A stretch of 64,000 nt of DNA from Saccharomycopsis malanga. Its lineage: Eukaryota > Ascomycota > Saccharomycetes > Ascoideales > Saccharomycopsidaceae. The notes beneath the pieces are model-generated. The model searched no databases, was not told the DNA's origin, and worked only from the letters and a program-made list of their open reading frames with translations. Every line of letters starts with the position of its first letter. The stretch's first letter is position 1. The stretch is from NCBI GenBank assembly GCA_004014935.1, contig CP025325.1:2232001-2296000 (forward strand), given 5' to 3'. Of this stretch, positions 48,287 to 59,092 are shown one piece after another. A program made the translations under genes and the position numbers.

Positions 48287-48531
48287 TAGTGCTTACTTTC
48301 CAACCCATTGGGTGTTCAGAAAAGCCAGTGAGAAGTTTACAATGACTGGGACACTTGGGTTTTTTCCCACTGGGTTTTACCAAGTCCCCTTAGACATAGC
48401 GCGTACATACGGAACTGATATATACTGGGCTTGAAAAATAAGATTATTATTATTATTAAAACCCAATAGGGAAAACCCAATGTCCTGTTGATCATAATCT
48501 TGTCGCCCAATTGGTTGGAAAGTAAGCACTA
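48287..48531. mobile_element. Short non-coding TIR element (MITE-like), copy A
   Basis: A 245-bp element bounded by perfect 19-bp terminal inverted repeats, TAGTGCTTACTTTCCAACC (48287-48305) and its inverse (48513-48531); similarity extends inward to about 25 of 27 bases (cattggg/aattggg). The outermost TA at each end would fit a TA target duplication of the Tc1/mariner type. It has no coding capacity. The interior has several aacccaat/attgggtt repeats and a (TTA)n run near 48444. A hairpin CTAGAC-GAAA-GTCTAG overlaps the left edge, so the outer boundary is uncertain. Partial copies lie at 42038-42203 and 47950-48054. Confidence 0.7.
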
Positions 48532-48751
48532 CAAAAGTCTGTATAGTGTAGCTTATAGTGCTCTTTGGTAATTAAACATTAGTCGGGATGTACCTGTGCG
48601 TGTTAAGCAGCACCGGTCGGAAATTGTCCGGCATCACTCGGCATGCCTGATAAGCGAAATAGGACACTCACTTATCAGCCACTATAAAGGCAGAATAACT
48701 GGCGTATTCGACTCAATTCAACAAAATAAAGTGTGTAAAGATTTGCGAAAG

Positions 48752-49339
48752 ATGCAATATTACCTACCGCCAATACAGCAAGTAGAAGGTCTTTCTGATA
48801 GTCAAAAAAAAGAGGTTCTTGATCATTTATTTGAGCACTGTGAGACACTCCATGCGTTTCTTATTCCCAAACTTTTTGCCGGCAACAAAAATTACACAAC
48901 TTATAAAGATTTTATAGAACAGGCGAGATTAGAATTATTATGGTTTTTATCTTCCGAGATCAGCCATGCACAGGCGCAGGACTCGGCGACTATTGACCCA
49001 TGTATTGCTCAGATCATTGCAGCCCATCCTAGACTTGGAGCATCGCCTAAGAAAGTAATATCTCTTTCAGAACATTCCAAGCAAGAACAAGCGTCACTTC
49101 AAGGACAGGGAAATGAAGAAGAGGCGCAGGAGTTGGCATATTTAAATTCATTGTATGAAAAAACTTTTCCTGGTCTTCGTTATGTGGTGTTTGTAAATGG
49201 TAGACCAAGAAGTGTCATTATGAAGAATATGAGAGAACGAATTGCTAGAAATGACATCAACGAAGAAAGAAAGGAGGCTTTTAACGCAATGTGTGATATT
49301 GCATTAGATAGAGCTAACAAACTTGGTGCCAAGTTGTAA
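48752..49339 (+). CDS. 2-oxo-4-hydroxy-4-carboxy-5-ureidoimidazoline (OHCU) decarboxylase
   Basis: The third enzyme of uric acid breakdown: it decarboxylates OHCU to S-allantoin after urate oxidase and HIU hydrolase. It has 195 residues from the ATG at 48752, typical for fungal members (about 170-200). Family features are LFEHCETLHAFLIP near the N-terminus, the active-site segment with His92 (IAAHPRLGASPKKVISLSEH), the Glu/Gln-rich turn EEEAQELAYLNSLYEKTFPG, and the closing FVNGRPRSVIMKNMRERI. The frame is open 52 codons further upstream but only to a GTG, and that part contains promoter-like sequence. No other purine-catabolic gene is adjacent. It has no peroxisomal SKL-type end (it ends GAKL), so localisation is unclear. 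Confidence 0.9.
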   Translation: MQYYLPPIQQVEGLSDSQKKEVLDHLFEHCETLHAFLIPKLFAGNKNYTTYKDFIEQARLELLWFLSSEISHAQAQDSATIDPCIAQIIAAHPRLGASPKKVISLSEHSKQEQASLQGQGNEEEAQELAYLNSLYEKTFPGLRYVVFVNGRPRSVIMKNMRERIARNDINEERKEAFNAMCDIALDRANKLGAKL

Positions 49340-49598
49340 AATATATATGACTGATCAGTGTAAATTTATAATGGGTTACAAATGTAGGCTTATCAAGAAA
49401 AGTATAGCATCAACTAACAAACTGTAGCATTAACTGATGAAATGTTAATGAAACTTCAAGACAGACTTGTAATACAAAACTAGGACAATCTGAAAAAAGG
49501 TATGTACATGTTTTATGTTCATGATAGTAATAAAAAAAAAGGAAAAAAAAAACTATAATCGTAAAAAATGAGTGAAAAAAAAGCTAAGATTAATGCAA

Positions 49599-50936
49599 TC
49601 AAGTGAATGAACGGGTGGCGCCACGAGCAAATTCGATAACCTTCCAACCTTCAGTTTCTTTGTTTTCCATTTCCTCTGGGATTCTGGTCAATACGATGGC
49701 GTAAGTACTTAATAAAATATCGGATTCGGTACCTGCAATGATTTTGCCGCTCTTAACGTCTCTATAAATGTTGATTTCTTGAGCTCTACAACTAGCAACC
49801 AAGACTGGGACATCAGCAGGAGGCAACAATTTGGCGCTAATGACGTCAACACCTCTAATATCCAAGACTTTACCGTCAGCAAAAAGACCCTTGTCTCTAT
49901 ATTGTTTGGTAGAAGCATTCCAAACGTTGAATGGGGCTTCACTTAACCATTGTTTCAAGACCTTTTCGTCACCCTTTACATAAGCATCCAACAATTCTGG
50001 TATTATGTATTCTCTCAAGTTTCTGTTGAACTCCTCCGTATTGAAGGTAGGGTCCATCAACTTGAACTGTCTAATTACTCTTGCTCTTTCGGTTTCCGAA
50101 AAGAATCCGCCGATTTTCTCAAAAATGGTACGGATAGTAGAAATCAAACCGTTTTCACTCTCGTCCCAATATTTGGTTCTGAAATCGGCAATAAATCTTC
50201 CTACAGTGGTAGTGGCCTTAAAGTTTTCCCAACGTTCTCCAAGAGTAGGCTTGGACACCTTATAGTCGGTATTGACCAAAGCAGTAGGACCTTCGTTATT
50301 AGACTTGATAACTTTTCTTTTTCCCAACAAAATTTCTTGTTCTCTTTTACGTCTTCTTTGTTCTTTAGTTATAAAACCACCATATGCACTGGACGATCCA
50401 TCATCGATAACTTCACTGATATCCTTGTAAGCCTGAGTCTTTCTGACTGGATCGAATGCTTCATCGACTTTTTCAGCAGTCTTACCAACCACTTTTCTAG
50501 TAGACTTACCAACCTCAGAATCCCATGCAGCCTCGGCCACGTCACCAATACGTTCACCGGTCTTTTTCAATGTTTTACCAACCACACTAGTACCTTTTTG
50601 GGCCTTTTCATAGGCATCCTTGGCTCTTCTGAATGCATCCGACTCGCCCATTTTGCCGGTAGCGTCTTGCAATTCCCTAATCTCATTCTTCAATTCACTG
50701 CTTTTATCCCATTCTTTCTTAAAGGTTTCAAAAAACACCTGGATAGGAGTCTTTCCATCCGGTGGTGGTGGTGCATGTTTCTGTCTCTGCTGCTGTTGCT
50801 GCTGTTTATTCTCATCTAATGGTTTAAAACATGTACTGAACGCAAGTCTCGATGCACAAACTGGAACTACTAATGGCCGCTTCAACATACAAGAACTCCC
50901 GGTTCCCGATGCTCTCAACATCTGCTGGCCCAACAT
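49599..50936 (-). CDS. TIM44: Mitochondrial import motor anchor Tim44
   Basis: A peripheral inner-membrane protein that links mtHsp70 to the TIM23 channel in the matrix. It has 445 residues. An N-terminal presequence (MLGQQMLRASGTGSSCMLKR) is followed by a Gln run (about 45-51), the charged Hsp70/Tim17-23-interacting region (about 65-230; FFETFKKEWDKSSELKNEIR) and the conserved C-terminal Tim44 domain (about 280-440; FNTEEFNRNLREYIIPELLD, AYVKGDEKVLKQWLSEA). The length fits the yeast family (431 in S. cerevisiae). The start is the ATG at 50936. It is divergent from the CWF19-like gene with 247 bp between them. Confidence 0.93.
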   Translation of the reverse strand: MLGQQMLRASGTGSSCMLKRPLVVPVCASRLAFSTCFKPLDENKQQQQQQRQKHAPPPPDGKTPIQVFFETFKKEWDKSSELKNEIRELQDATGKMGESDAFRRAKDAYEKAQKGTSVVGKTLKKTGERIGDVAEAAWDSEVGKSTRKVVGKTAEKVDEAFDPVRKTQAYKDISEVIDDGSSSAYGGFITKEQRRRKREQEILLGKRKVIKSNNEGPTALVNTDYKVSKPTLGERWENFKATTTVGRFIADFRTKYWDESENGLISTIRTIFEKIGGFFSETERARVIRQFKLMDPTFNTEEFNRNLREYIIPELLDAYVKGDEKVLKQWLSEAPFNVWNASTKQYRDKGLFADGKVLDIRGVDVISAKLLPPADVPVLVASCRAQEINIYRDVKSGKIIAGTESDILLSTYAIVLTRIPEEMENKETEGWKVIEFARGATRSFT

Positions 50937-51183
50937 CTTCTTATATATACACGTCTGATAATATTAAAGCCAATAATACTATACTACTTTGTATTAATGT
51001 CCCATTATTTTTCAGTGGCTGTTTTTCCATGGCCCTTTTTCAAGTCACTTTTCGGTTCCGCTTTTTTGCTCATTGAAAATTTTTTTTTGGTGCCAGGGTT
51101 ACGGGCCCCTGTGCGCTTCTATATAGAGAAGTGGGTGGTTGAGTAGTCTATGGGCAGTGAAGGTATGAGATGGCTTATGAAGG

Positions 51184-53103
51184 ATGTCAAGGGAAGGAGA
51201 CAGTTATAGGTATCGAAATGAGTCACGGAAGCGAAATGAATACAGAGAAAAAGGTATGAAAGAAAAAAGAGTTCGGTATAAAGATAGTCTGAGAAGAGAT
51301 GATGAGTATAAACGTCAGAAAACGTATGAGACAAGTGATTTGACTGAAAATGATAAGAATGTTTCTAAAAATTCGAATGGCCTTAATCTTGATGAGTATG
51401 ATTTCGTAGAGACAAAGTTTGATAACACACTGCCACCCAATAAACAAATTCTGGACGATATTATATCACATAATGAAGAAATAATTGCTGGTGATTCTGC
51501 CATAGAGATTGTTCAAAACGCTCATGACAATAAAAACAGTGTTTCAAAACTTTTCCGTAACCCGCTAGACGTTGAATTTGAATTTGGTGACTCTGGGTCG
51601 TCGTATAGAATGCGAAAACTTAAACGATGCACCTCTGATGGTACACCTGATGAGGAAACCATTTTGAAATGGTATCCTACTGTTATTGACTTTAATATTG
51701 CCCAAGAAGAGCAGGCAGAGTTGGATAGAGCAAAGAAAGACAGTATTTACCAGATACGAAAAAAGCCTGTGGGAGAGTTTGTAGAGAAAAAAGTGCTTAT
51801 TAAAATCAAACTTGAGGCCGCCAAGGCAGAAAAAGCAAAACAGCAAAAAGAAGATGGCACCGAAGAACCAACTAATGTCGCCAAGTTAGTTGAAGCAGAC
51901 CTTAACAAAGTCAGGGCAGATGTCCTTAAAGCTAAACTTACAAGGGTCCCCAATTTCACTGAATTAGAGAAACAGTACAATGAACTTCAGGACAAGCTCA
52001 AAATATACCAAGCAAAACAACTTAGAAATGAAGAACCGGTCAAGGACGAAACCAATATAACCAAGATAAACTTGAATAAACCAGACGAAGAACTAACTGC
52101 AGAACAGTTGTTATTAAAAGAAAAACTTACCAGTGCAAAAGATTACGATTATCGTAATGTGGCTAATATCACAAAGGATTCCAAGTATGCAAATGATCTA
52201 GATTATATAGATGAATCGCTGGTGAATTTGTCAAATTTGAACAATATCAAAAATTCAACTTTCAGTATCAATAAAAACATTGACGACTTGGTAAGGCAGC
52301 GACAGAACACCAACAACACTTCTCAATGTATCTTTTGCTTAGACAATGACGTTCATATAAACAACAAACTTGCCATTTCAGTGGCTGAGCATTCGTACGT
52401 AGCACTCAACTTTCCGGATGTAAATCTCGATCCAAGCTATCCTGAATCGTTCATGATTCTCCCAATAGCACACAAAAGTAATAGTTTATATCTTGACGAG
52501 GACGAACAGGAAGAATTCAAAAAGTACATGATTAGTATTTCCAAATACTACTTTTCGCTCAATTTTGGCTGTGTATTTTATGAGAGTTTTTATAGACTTC
52601 GCCGGAGGCATTGTGCTGTTAAAGCTGTTCCAGTGCCTCTAAAACTACAAAAGTCTATCAAAGGCTATTTCAAAAATGAAATATTACAGATAAATGGATC
52701 AACTCTTTGCGATTTGAGCGCGAACCACAAGCTATTAATAGATACTGATCGTCATACGAATGCCTCTAAAAAAGGATATCGTCAACTTATTGCCAAAGAG
52801 TCAGAGTATTTCCATGTCTGGCTCACACTTGAAGGTGGGTACGGTCATATCATTGAAAGTGATGACAACTGGCCTGTCAACGAAGACTTGTTCGCTAAAA
52901 GAGTTATAGGTGGAGCTCTAGGGGTTGACAAGTTTGACATTGAGAAAAAAAATATCACTTGGAACAACATACCCGGTGGGATTCGTCGCTACTCAAATGA
53001 TGATATAGAAGGAGAAGGGCAGGAATTGAGTGATAGAAATTTGACAAGAGTTGATAGAGTCCAAAGTTCCTTTTCCAGGTTCGATTTCACTCTTGATCTT
53101 TGA
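51184..53103 (+). CDS. Cwf19-like spliceosomal protein (Drn1/CWF19L2 type)
   Basis: A likely component of the intron-lariat spliceosome; yeast Drn1 modulates the debranching enzyme Dbr1. It has 639 residues. The charged N-terminal region (RDDEYKRQKTYETSD) resembles CWF19L2. The CwfJ C-terminal domain 1 spans about 375-500, with FCLDNDVHINNKLAISVAEH and SFMILPIAHKSNS (HIT-like fold). CwfJ C-terminal domain 2 follows (about 510-620) with FHVWLTLEGGYGHIIE and FAKRVIGGALGVD. Acidic and basic coiled-coil-like segments lie between (about 195-300). The start is the ATG at 51184. Confidence 0.88.
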   Translation: MSREGDSYRYRNESRKRNEYREKGMKEKRVRYKDSLRRDDEYKRQKTYETSDLTENDKNVSKNSNGLNLDEYDFVETKFDNTLPPNKQILDDIISHNEEIIAGDSAIEIVQNAHDNKNSVSKLFRNPLDVEFEFGDSGSSYRMRKLKRCTSDGTPDEETILKWYPTVIDFNIAQEEQAELDRAKKDSIYQIRKKPVGEFVEKKVLIKIKLEAAKAEKAKQQKEDGTEEPTNVAKLVEADLNKVRADVLKAKLTRVPNFTELEKQYNELQDKLKIYQAKQLRNEEPVKDETNITKINLNKPDEELTAEQLLLKEKLTSAKDYDYRNVANITKDSKYANDLDYIDESLVNLSNLNNIKNSTFSINKNIDDLVRQRQNTNNTSQCIFCLDNDVHINNKLAISVAEHSYVALNFPDVNLDPSYPESFMILPIAHKSNSLYLDEDEQEEFKKYMISISKYYFSLNFGCVFYESFYRLRRRHCAVKAVPVPLKLQKSIKGYFKNEILQINGSTLCDLSANHKLLIDTDRHTNASKKGYRQLIAKESEYFHVWLTLEGGYGHIIESDDNWPVNEDLFAKRVIGGALGVDKFDIEKKNITWNNIPGGIRRYSNDDIEGEGQELSDRNLTRVDRVQSSFSRFDFTLDL

Positions 53104-53958
53104 CAGGCTTGCTAATATTCCACAGTGTGCTACGGAAGGCGGCCAATTCTGTAGTAATACTACTATCTACGTAAGTTGACATGTTTTATCAATTTTTTTT
53201 GTATACAACTTCACATCAAGATAAAGAATATCCCGAGTCTATGATTAGTATTATCATTCTATTGAGAAATTTACACACTTATCTCTTTAATACATAATTA
53301 TATTTACTTATCTACACGACAGTGTAGCTTCGCAGTTGTCCGTGAAACTAACACAGTGCATTGAATTTAGAAATGCATAGTTTTGAGCTCATTTTGAGAG
53401 TTTATATAATACTATAAACATATGACACAAAGTTATATTACCGCAATAGGTTAACCATTATTATGTGATGACAGCAATATTTTAGCGATATTACAAGTCC
53501 AATCATTAAACTAACTGAAAAATTGCAATAAATGCATTTTGAGCTTACTGTGAATAATAGTTTGCGATTATCTTATCGATTATATATGACTTTTCTTTCA
53601 AATATACTTTCTCTTCATACTATATAGGTGGTAATCCCACCCAGTATTTTTCGTCCAACAATGGAAACCGCAAGTAAAAAGCCCAGCCTCCCGAGGGTGA
53701 AATTCTAGTAATTCACATGACCACACAATACAATTTACCCCCGTATACATGCATACATACTGTCGTAACTTCATAGTTAAGAAGAGTATCCCGTGACAGA
53801 TGTCTTGCGAGGTGGAATTGCTCGCAGCAATTTGGCCTATTTCAGGTCCCATTCTCCTAGCAGAGGAACTCTTTTTTCTTCTCAATTGCAACGTCTTACC
53901 AACTTAGCAGTTCCCCAATCTGCTTTCCTCCCACATAAGATTGTAGGATATAGACACT
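53104..53958. other. CWF19-like 3' flank and tricalbin promoter/5' leader
   Basis: An 855-bp gap. Open frames at 53598-53891 (minus) and 53793-53999 (plus, GTG start, no ATG) were examined and not accepted. No tRNA or repeat was recognised. Confidence 0.45.
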
Positions 53959-56900
53959 ATGAGTTCAGTAAGTATCATTCGATAGTCAATCGCGTTTAAG
54001 TCTGCTGAAAAGTGACATTTTTAAGGTGATGTTGAAGGGAAATTGAAAGTTGCTAAGAAGAAGTCTCCCGTTATGTTCGGTTTTTTGGAGCATAATTGAT
54101 ATTACTTTACTTACAGGAGTGCCAATGGTATCATACAACTTCATTATAAAGATATATACAACATTTTACTAACTTATAGGCCGAGAAAGAGACTGGCGAA
54201 GGTGCTAGTCAGTCAAAGTTTCTGAGAGGAGTCGGCAAAATCAAAGGCGCTCCAAAGAATATCACGAAAGGTGCTAACAAGATAGGCGGCCATGTTACTA
54301 AAGGTGCTGGTAACGTAGGCAGTAATGCTTACAAAGGAGTCAATAAGGGGGTTTCTGGAATCAGCAAAGGAATTGGCTTAAACAAGAAAGAAACTGAAGA
54401 AAAGAAGGTTGGCGAAGAACCTCCTGATGTACCTGCCAAGGTTCCACAACCTGCTCCAAGCGGCAAGAGAAGACTCAATACAGACCTTGCTGCGTTTGAT
54501 TGGGAGAAGATTGGATTTTATCAAGAAGGTGTTGACAAAGGAGGCGATGGTGAAGCTATTTTGGCCAAATCCGAAGCAATGAAGACATATCTTTCTGATT
54601 CTTATTATAATGATTATTACGTTAATACTGCGTTGACTCTTGGAACTTGTTTTTTTTCATGGCTTGTTGCCAGACTTGGAGGATGTGTCCTTTGGTTAGG
54701 TGTCGTGATGCTTGGTACTGCTTCAGTTTACAGAGCGGAATTCAGACGCTTTGTAAGAGACACTAGGGATGACATGTTAAGACTTTCCATTTCTGACCGT
54801 TTGGAAAAAGAAACTGAGACATTGGAATGGTGTAACAATTTGCTTTCTAAGGTGTGGATTGTGTATATGCCCTTGATGGGTGACATTGTAAAAGCTAATG
54901 TCAATCCCATTTTGGCCGGTGTAGCTCCTGGAAATGGTATTGATTCTGTCGAATTGGCATATTTCCATTTGGGTTCTGTTGCTCCTAAAGTTACTGCTAT
55001 CAAGTCGTATACCAAAATAGGTAAATCTGCATATGAGATGGACTGGGCTTTTGCATTTGATCCTAACAACAGAGAGAACATGACAAAGCTTGAAATTAGA
55101 AAACAAATTATGCCAAAAGTTGTGTTGAAAGCTGCTATTGGCAAAGGTATTATTTCTAAGAAAGTTCCTGTCAATGTTGAAGATATGGGATTTGTGGGTA
55201 GAATGAAAATCAGATTAACATTTACTGATAGATTTCCTATGATTGAGTTTGTCAGAGTTCAATTCTTAGAACCTCCTAAGATAGATTATGCTTTGAAACC
55301 TATTGGTGGTGACACACTTGGTATTGATATTATGAAATTCATTCCTGGTTTGAAATCCTTGATTAATGACGGTATCAATTGGGCTATCAAAAGTTTCTTG
55401 ATTTCGCCAAACTACCAAGAGGTCAACCTTGTGGATATCATGAGTGCTGCTTCTACCGATATCAATTCTGTCTTGGTGGTCAATTTGAAAGATGCCTCTT
55501 TACCTAGCAAGGGTGATTACTATGCTGTCTTAGCTCCTGCTAATTCTGCCGAAGATAAAAAGATAAAGACAGAAACAAGAAAGGATACTAAGATTCCAGC
55601 TTGGAACAATACTTATTATGTGTTGAATAACTCCATTGATCAAACCTTCAATATCAGTATATACAAAAAGGGTAACTTTGGAGAAAAGTTGGTTGGCACA
55701 GCTGAATATGACTTGACTGAATGTTACCAAAAGGATAATTTCAATGATTTGTCTGTCAAAATCGAATCAAGTGGAAAAAAGATTGGTTATGTAAACTTTG
55801 ACTTGCAATACTTCCCTGAACTTGAGGCGCCTACCTTAGAAGACAATCAAAAAGGGCCTGCTCCGGAGTCTGAAGTTGGTATTTTGAAATTTGTTTTGAA
55901 TGAAGCTAAAGGATTGGATGTGTCATCATCATTAGTTGGTCAATTGTCACCTTATGCTGAAATTTTCATTAATGGTAAAATGAAGCATAAAACCAGAGTT
56001 TTGAGAAGATCCAATGAGCCATCATTTGGTGATATTCTTGAGTTGTTGATAAGCAGTAAGTCTGAAGCAAATGTCAAGGTTATTATCAAGGATTCTGTTG
56101 GATTTGCTGAAGACACTGTCTTAGGCGAGTATGAGGGAAGTATTGAAGATATTTTGACTCAAGTCAATAAAAGTGGTAATGATTTGTTCAAATTATCACC
56201 TAAAGGTGTTATTAAAATCACCCCCACTTGGAGACCTTTGGCAATGACTGAAATTGCCAGTGAGATTTCTCATAAGGACCCAGTCGGAACTTTCAGAATA
56301 CACATCCGCGAAGCACTCAATTTGAAGAATCTTGAATTCCACGGTAAAGTTGATCCATATGTGAAAGTCTTGCTTAATGGTAAAACTAAGTTTGAAACAA
56401 TTATCCACCCGGAGACTTTGGACCCAATTTTCCAGGAAGTTGCGTATATACCAGTGACTTCAGAAAGTCAATATATTAGTTTGGAAGTCTATGATGCCGA
56501 AAAGAAAGGTGCTGACCGGTTGTTGGGCTCTACCTCGTTTAAAGCTGACAAATATATGGCAAGGGGCGAAAAAGGATACTATTATTTTGTTGACGGTAGT
56601 GAGAAAGTTATCAAAGATCCTCTCACCATGCCAAAAGCTAAGAATTCAAAGGGTTATTTATCTTATTCTGTCAGTTTCATTCCACTCACACCTGTCTATA
56701 CGCTCAAGGAATTGAAAGAATTAGAAGCTGAAGATGCTAAGATTAAGGAGAACTTGAAGAAGGAAGAAGAAGAGCAAAAGAAATTGAGAGAGTTGTTCAA
56801 GAAAAACCCAAACAAATATGAATGGGTTGAAGTAGACAGTCCTCTCAGTCATAGAGATCCTTTGAAAAAACAAATTTCTTTGGAAGACTTACTTTCTTTT

Positions 56901-58526
56901 GATAGTGGTGCCTTAATTGTTAACATCATTAAAGGTAATTTGTCTCATAAAAAAGCTTTCTTGTCGGTATTGGTCGATGAAAATGGTTATCCAAGCCTTG
57001 TTACCGGACCTGCCTCTAATGGTTTGGTTTCCACTAGTTTCGGTAGTATCTTTATCAGAGATTTGAAAAACTCTCTTTTTGTTTTGAGAGAGGCCTCCAA
57101 AGAAGAAGTTGAAGATCCTCGCGATGTTTTGTCAGAAAAGACTTTTTCTACTTTGGACATCTTGAAAAGCGCTTACGATGAACCTGCCACCTTCCGTATA
57201 AATGAAAATTCATATGTTACCTTACAAGTCGCTTTTAACCCTTCGAGAGTTCAATTGCAACCAGTGGACACCATGGCCGATACCGGTAAAGTTACCGTAG
57301 ATATTCTTAACGGTGAAAACTTGATTTCTGCAGACAGTAATGGCAAATCTGATCCATATGCAGTGCTTAAATTGAATGGTGCCAAGGTTGTGAAGACTGA
57401 AGTGCAAAAGAAAACTTTGAATCCTAAATGGAATGAGTCTACCAGCTTCCCGATTCCTTCCTTGTCGAGAAGCAAACTTTCTCTCGACATTTACGATTGG
57501 GATATGGCAGGTGATAATGATTACTTGGGTAAAGGCTTAATTGATTTGTCAACAGTCACTTCCGATAACAACCCAGTGGAAATTGAAGTGCCAATTGTCT
57601 TGAAGGGAGAACCAGCTGGTAAGGTGAATGTACGTGTCGCTTTCGAACCAAAGTATATTAGACCAGAAGTTCAGAAGTTTGGTGGCGGATTACCAGGTAT
57701 TGGCTCAGTTACTAAAGCTCCAGTGAAACTTGTGGGCGGTGTTGCTAAAGGTGCTTTAGGAGGAGCTGGCCTTATTGCTGGTGGTGTTGGCAAAGGTGGT
57801 TCTAAATTAATTGGCGCCTTCACGGGTGGCAACAAGAAAAAGAAGAGGAAATCTAGCCAATACGGTGGCACTGGTGGGTCTAACGGCAACTCAGACGCTC
57901 AATCTACTGCTGCCACCAGTTCTGTTGCACCTACCAGATCTAGTGCTGAAAATGGATCTACCATTGCGAACAACCAGAGTAACCTCGATGGCGAATCTAG
58001 TGGCTACAATGGTGCTGGTCCAGGCCCAGGTTCAGGCCCTGCTCCAGGAGCTGCCGTAGCAGGAGGAGCTGCGTTAGGATCTATTGGAACAAACAGCCGT
58101 GCTGGAAATGGCAGTCAATTATCGAGATCTGCTACTTCGGATACAGCTGGCATGTTTGGTGGAAAACGTTCGGCCGGAAGAATTACTGTTAAGGAGTTAC
58201 ACTCTCTCAACGACCATCATTCAACAGTGCAGTTGAAAGTTTACTTGAAAAACAATGATTTGGGAACAAAGGAAATTTTGAAGACCAGAAAGGCCAAGTT
58301 GCAAGGATCAGGTTACAAGTTTGGGGAGGAAGCCACCTTTAAAGCCATTCCAGAAGACAGTTTATCAATCGAAGCTGTGGTCCATCACCGCTTGGGTAAA
58401 GATGAAAAGATCGGGGAAGGACAATTGCCAATTAGTTCTGTTCTTGACAATCCGGATGATTTGACTGTGGAGGTAAGCAATGTGGGTAACTTGCTTCTTA
58501 ACGTTCGTTATTCTGCTCCAAATTAA
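53959..58526 (+). CDS. Tricalbin (ER-plasma membrane tether), spliced with a 9-nt first exon
   Basis: An ER-anchored lipid-transfer tether at ER-plasma membrane contacts. The proposed gene is exon 1 53959-53967 (ATG AGT TCA), an intron 53968-54179 and exon 2 54180-58526, about 1451 residues. Exon 2 is open from its first codon but has no ATG before about residue 140, so an upstream start is required. In order: a Gly/Lys-rich repetitive N-terminus (KGAPKNITKGANKIGGHVTK), a membrane hairpin (about 150-187), the SMP lipid-binding domain (about 210-420) and C2 domains at about 430-530, 568-675, 704-810, 1038-1150 and 1335-1450. A Gly/Ser/Ala-rich linker precedes the last. GKSDPYAVLKL and GKVDPYVKVLL are typical C2 calcium-loop starts. 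Five C2 domains suggest Tcb3-type. Exon 2 is certain; exon 1 is a proposal. Confidence 0.88.
53968..54179 (+). other. Proposed 212-nt intron of the tricalbin gene
   Basis: The donor is GTAAGT at 53968-53973, the branch point a perfect TACTAAC at 54167-54173 and the acceptor TTATAG ending at 54179. Splicing joins ATG AGT TCA to GCC GAG AAA in phase 0. Another acceptor-like acttacag ends at 54115, but it has no TACTAAC and would not give the tricalbin frame directly. Confidence 0.7.
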
Positions 58527-59092
58527 CCAAAAATTGTGTTTTATTTTTTTGACTTGACTGTTCTCCGTTTTGTTAGTTTGTTTACACTACTGTTGTTTTT
58601 CTGTTCATTCTGTTCATTCTGTTCATTCTTTCCTGTTTTGTTCTTTTGCTACTGTACCGCTTAGTAAGCATGTTAGTGTTTGTATTAGCATTCCCTGTTA
58701 CAATTAGCCTTGAAACGTTTTGTTTTTGTATTTTTGCCTGTAAGTTTGGTTGGTTGTAAAACAATAATGCAGTAAAAATACCAAGAAGCAACTTAAGCCA
58801 ACGAATCAATAACAGCCTATAAATATTATGGTATTTTTAGTGCAATTGTTGTAAAAAGAAATATGCTGATACTGATCAGAAGCATTCAAGTGTTGTGAAT
58901 AATGTTTCTATTCAAATTCTCTATCATATATCATACATTATACCATACACCATGTGCGCGGGCTATTGCTAAATTTTCGAGAATAAAAAAAATCAGCAGC
59001 GATCAATAGTAACAGTGAAAAACAGTATTAGAATACTGAATACAAATTATTGACTACAGATATTTTGTTCTAGTAATAAAATACATACTGAA
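58527..59092. other. Gap between tricalbin and RPC37
   Basis: A 566-bp gap. The tricalbin 3' flank carries three copies of the 9-base unit CTGTTCATT (58601-58627). The RPC37 promoter part is AT-rich; no other feature was recognised. Confidence 0.5.
58601..58627 (+). repeat. 9-bp unit repeated three times in tricalbin 3' flank
   Basis: CTGTTCATT is repeated exactly three times without spacing, 74 bp after the tricalbin stop, so probably within the transcript's 3' UTR. Confidence 0.8.

Larger units (their letters stand above)
47391..48751. other. Repeat-rich gap upstream of OHCU decarboxylase
   Basis: A 1361-bp gap, the longest in the window. It holds the T-rich PPH21 3' flank (a run of 17 T at 47559-47575), partial TIR-element copy C (47950-48054), a GC-richer patch (gcccctagcccggccc near 48080), a TTTTTA-type repeat (48103-48191) and full TIR element A (48287-48531). 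The frame of the decarboxylase is open upstream to a GTG at 48596, but no ATG lies in that part. Confidence 0.6.

Noticed and set aside
48596-48751. 52-codon N-terminal extension of the OHCU decarboxylase
   Set aside because: Opens only at a GTG, has no family similarity, and overlaps likely promoter sequence; the ATG at 48752 gives the normal length.
49950-50819. 289-codon plus-strand frame opposite TIM44
   Set aside because: Shadow of a highly charged, AT-rich coding region; Phe/Ser-rich nonsense without a family.
53598-53891. 97-codon minus-strand frame upstream of the tricalbin gene
   Set aside because: No family resemblance, and it overlaps the probable 5' leader and promoter of the tricalbin gene.
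53793-53999. Plus-strand frame that could form a small spliced mitochondrial-type protein using acceptor 54115
   Set aside because: It has no ATG (GTG start only) and the acceptor lacks a branch point; the overlapping ATG in the next phase gives a clean tricalbin first exon instead.
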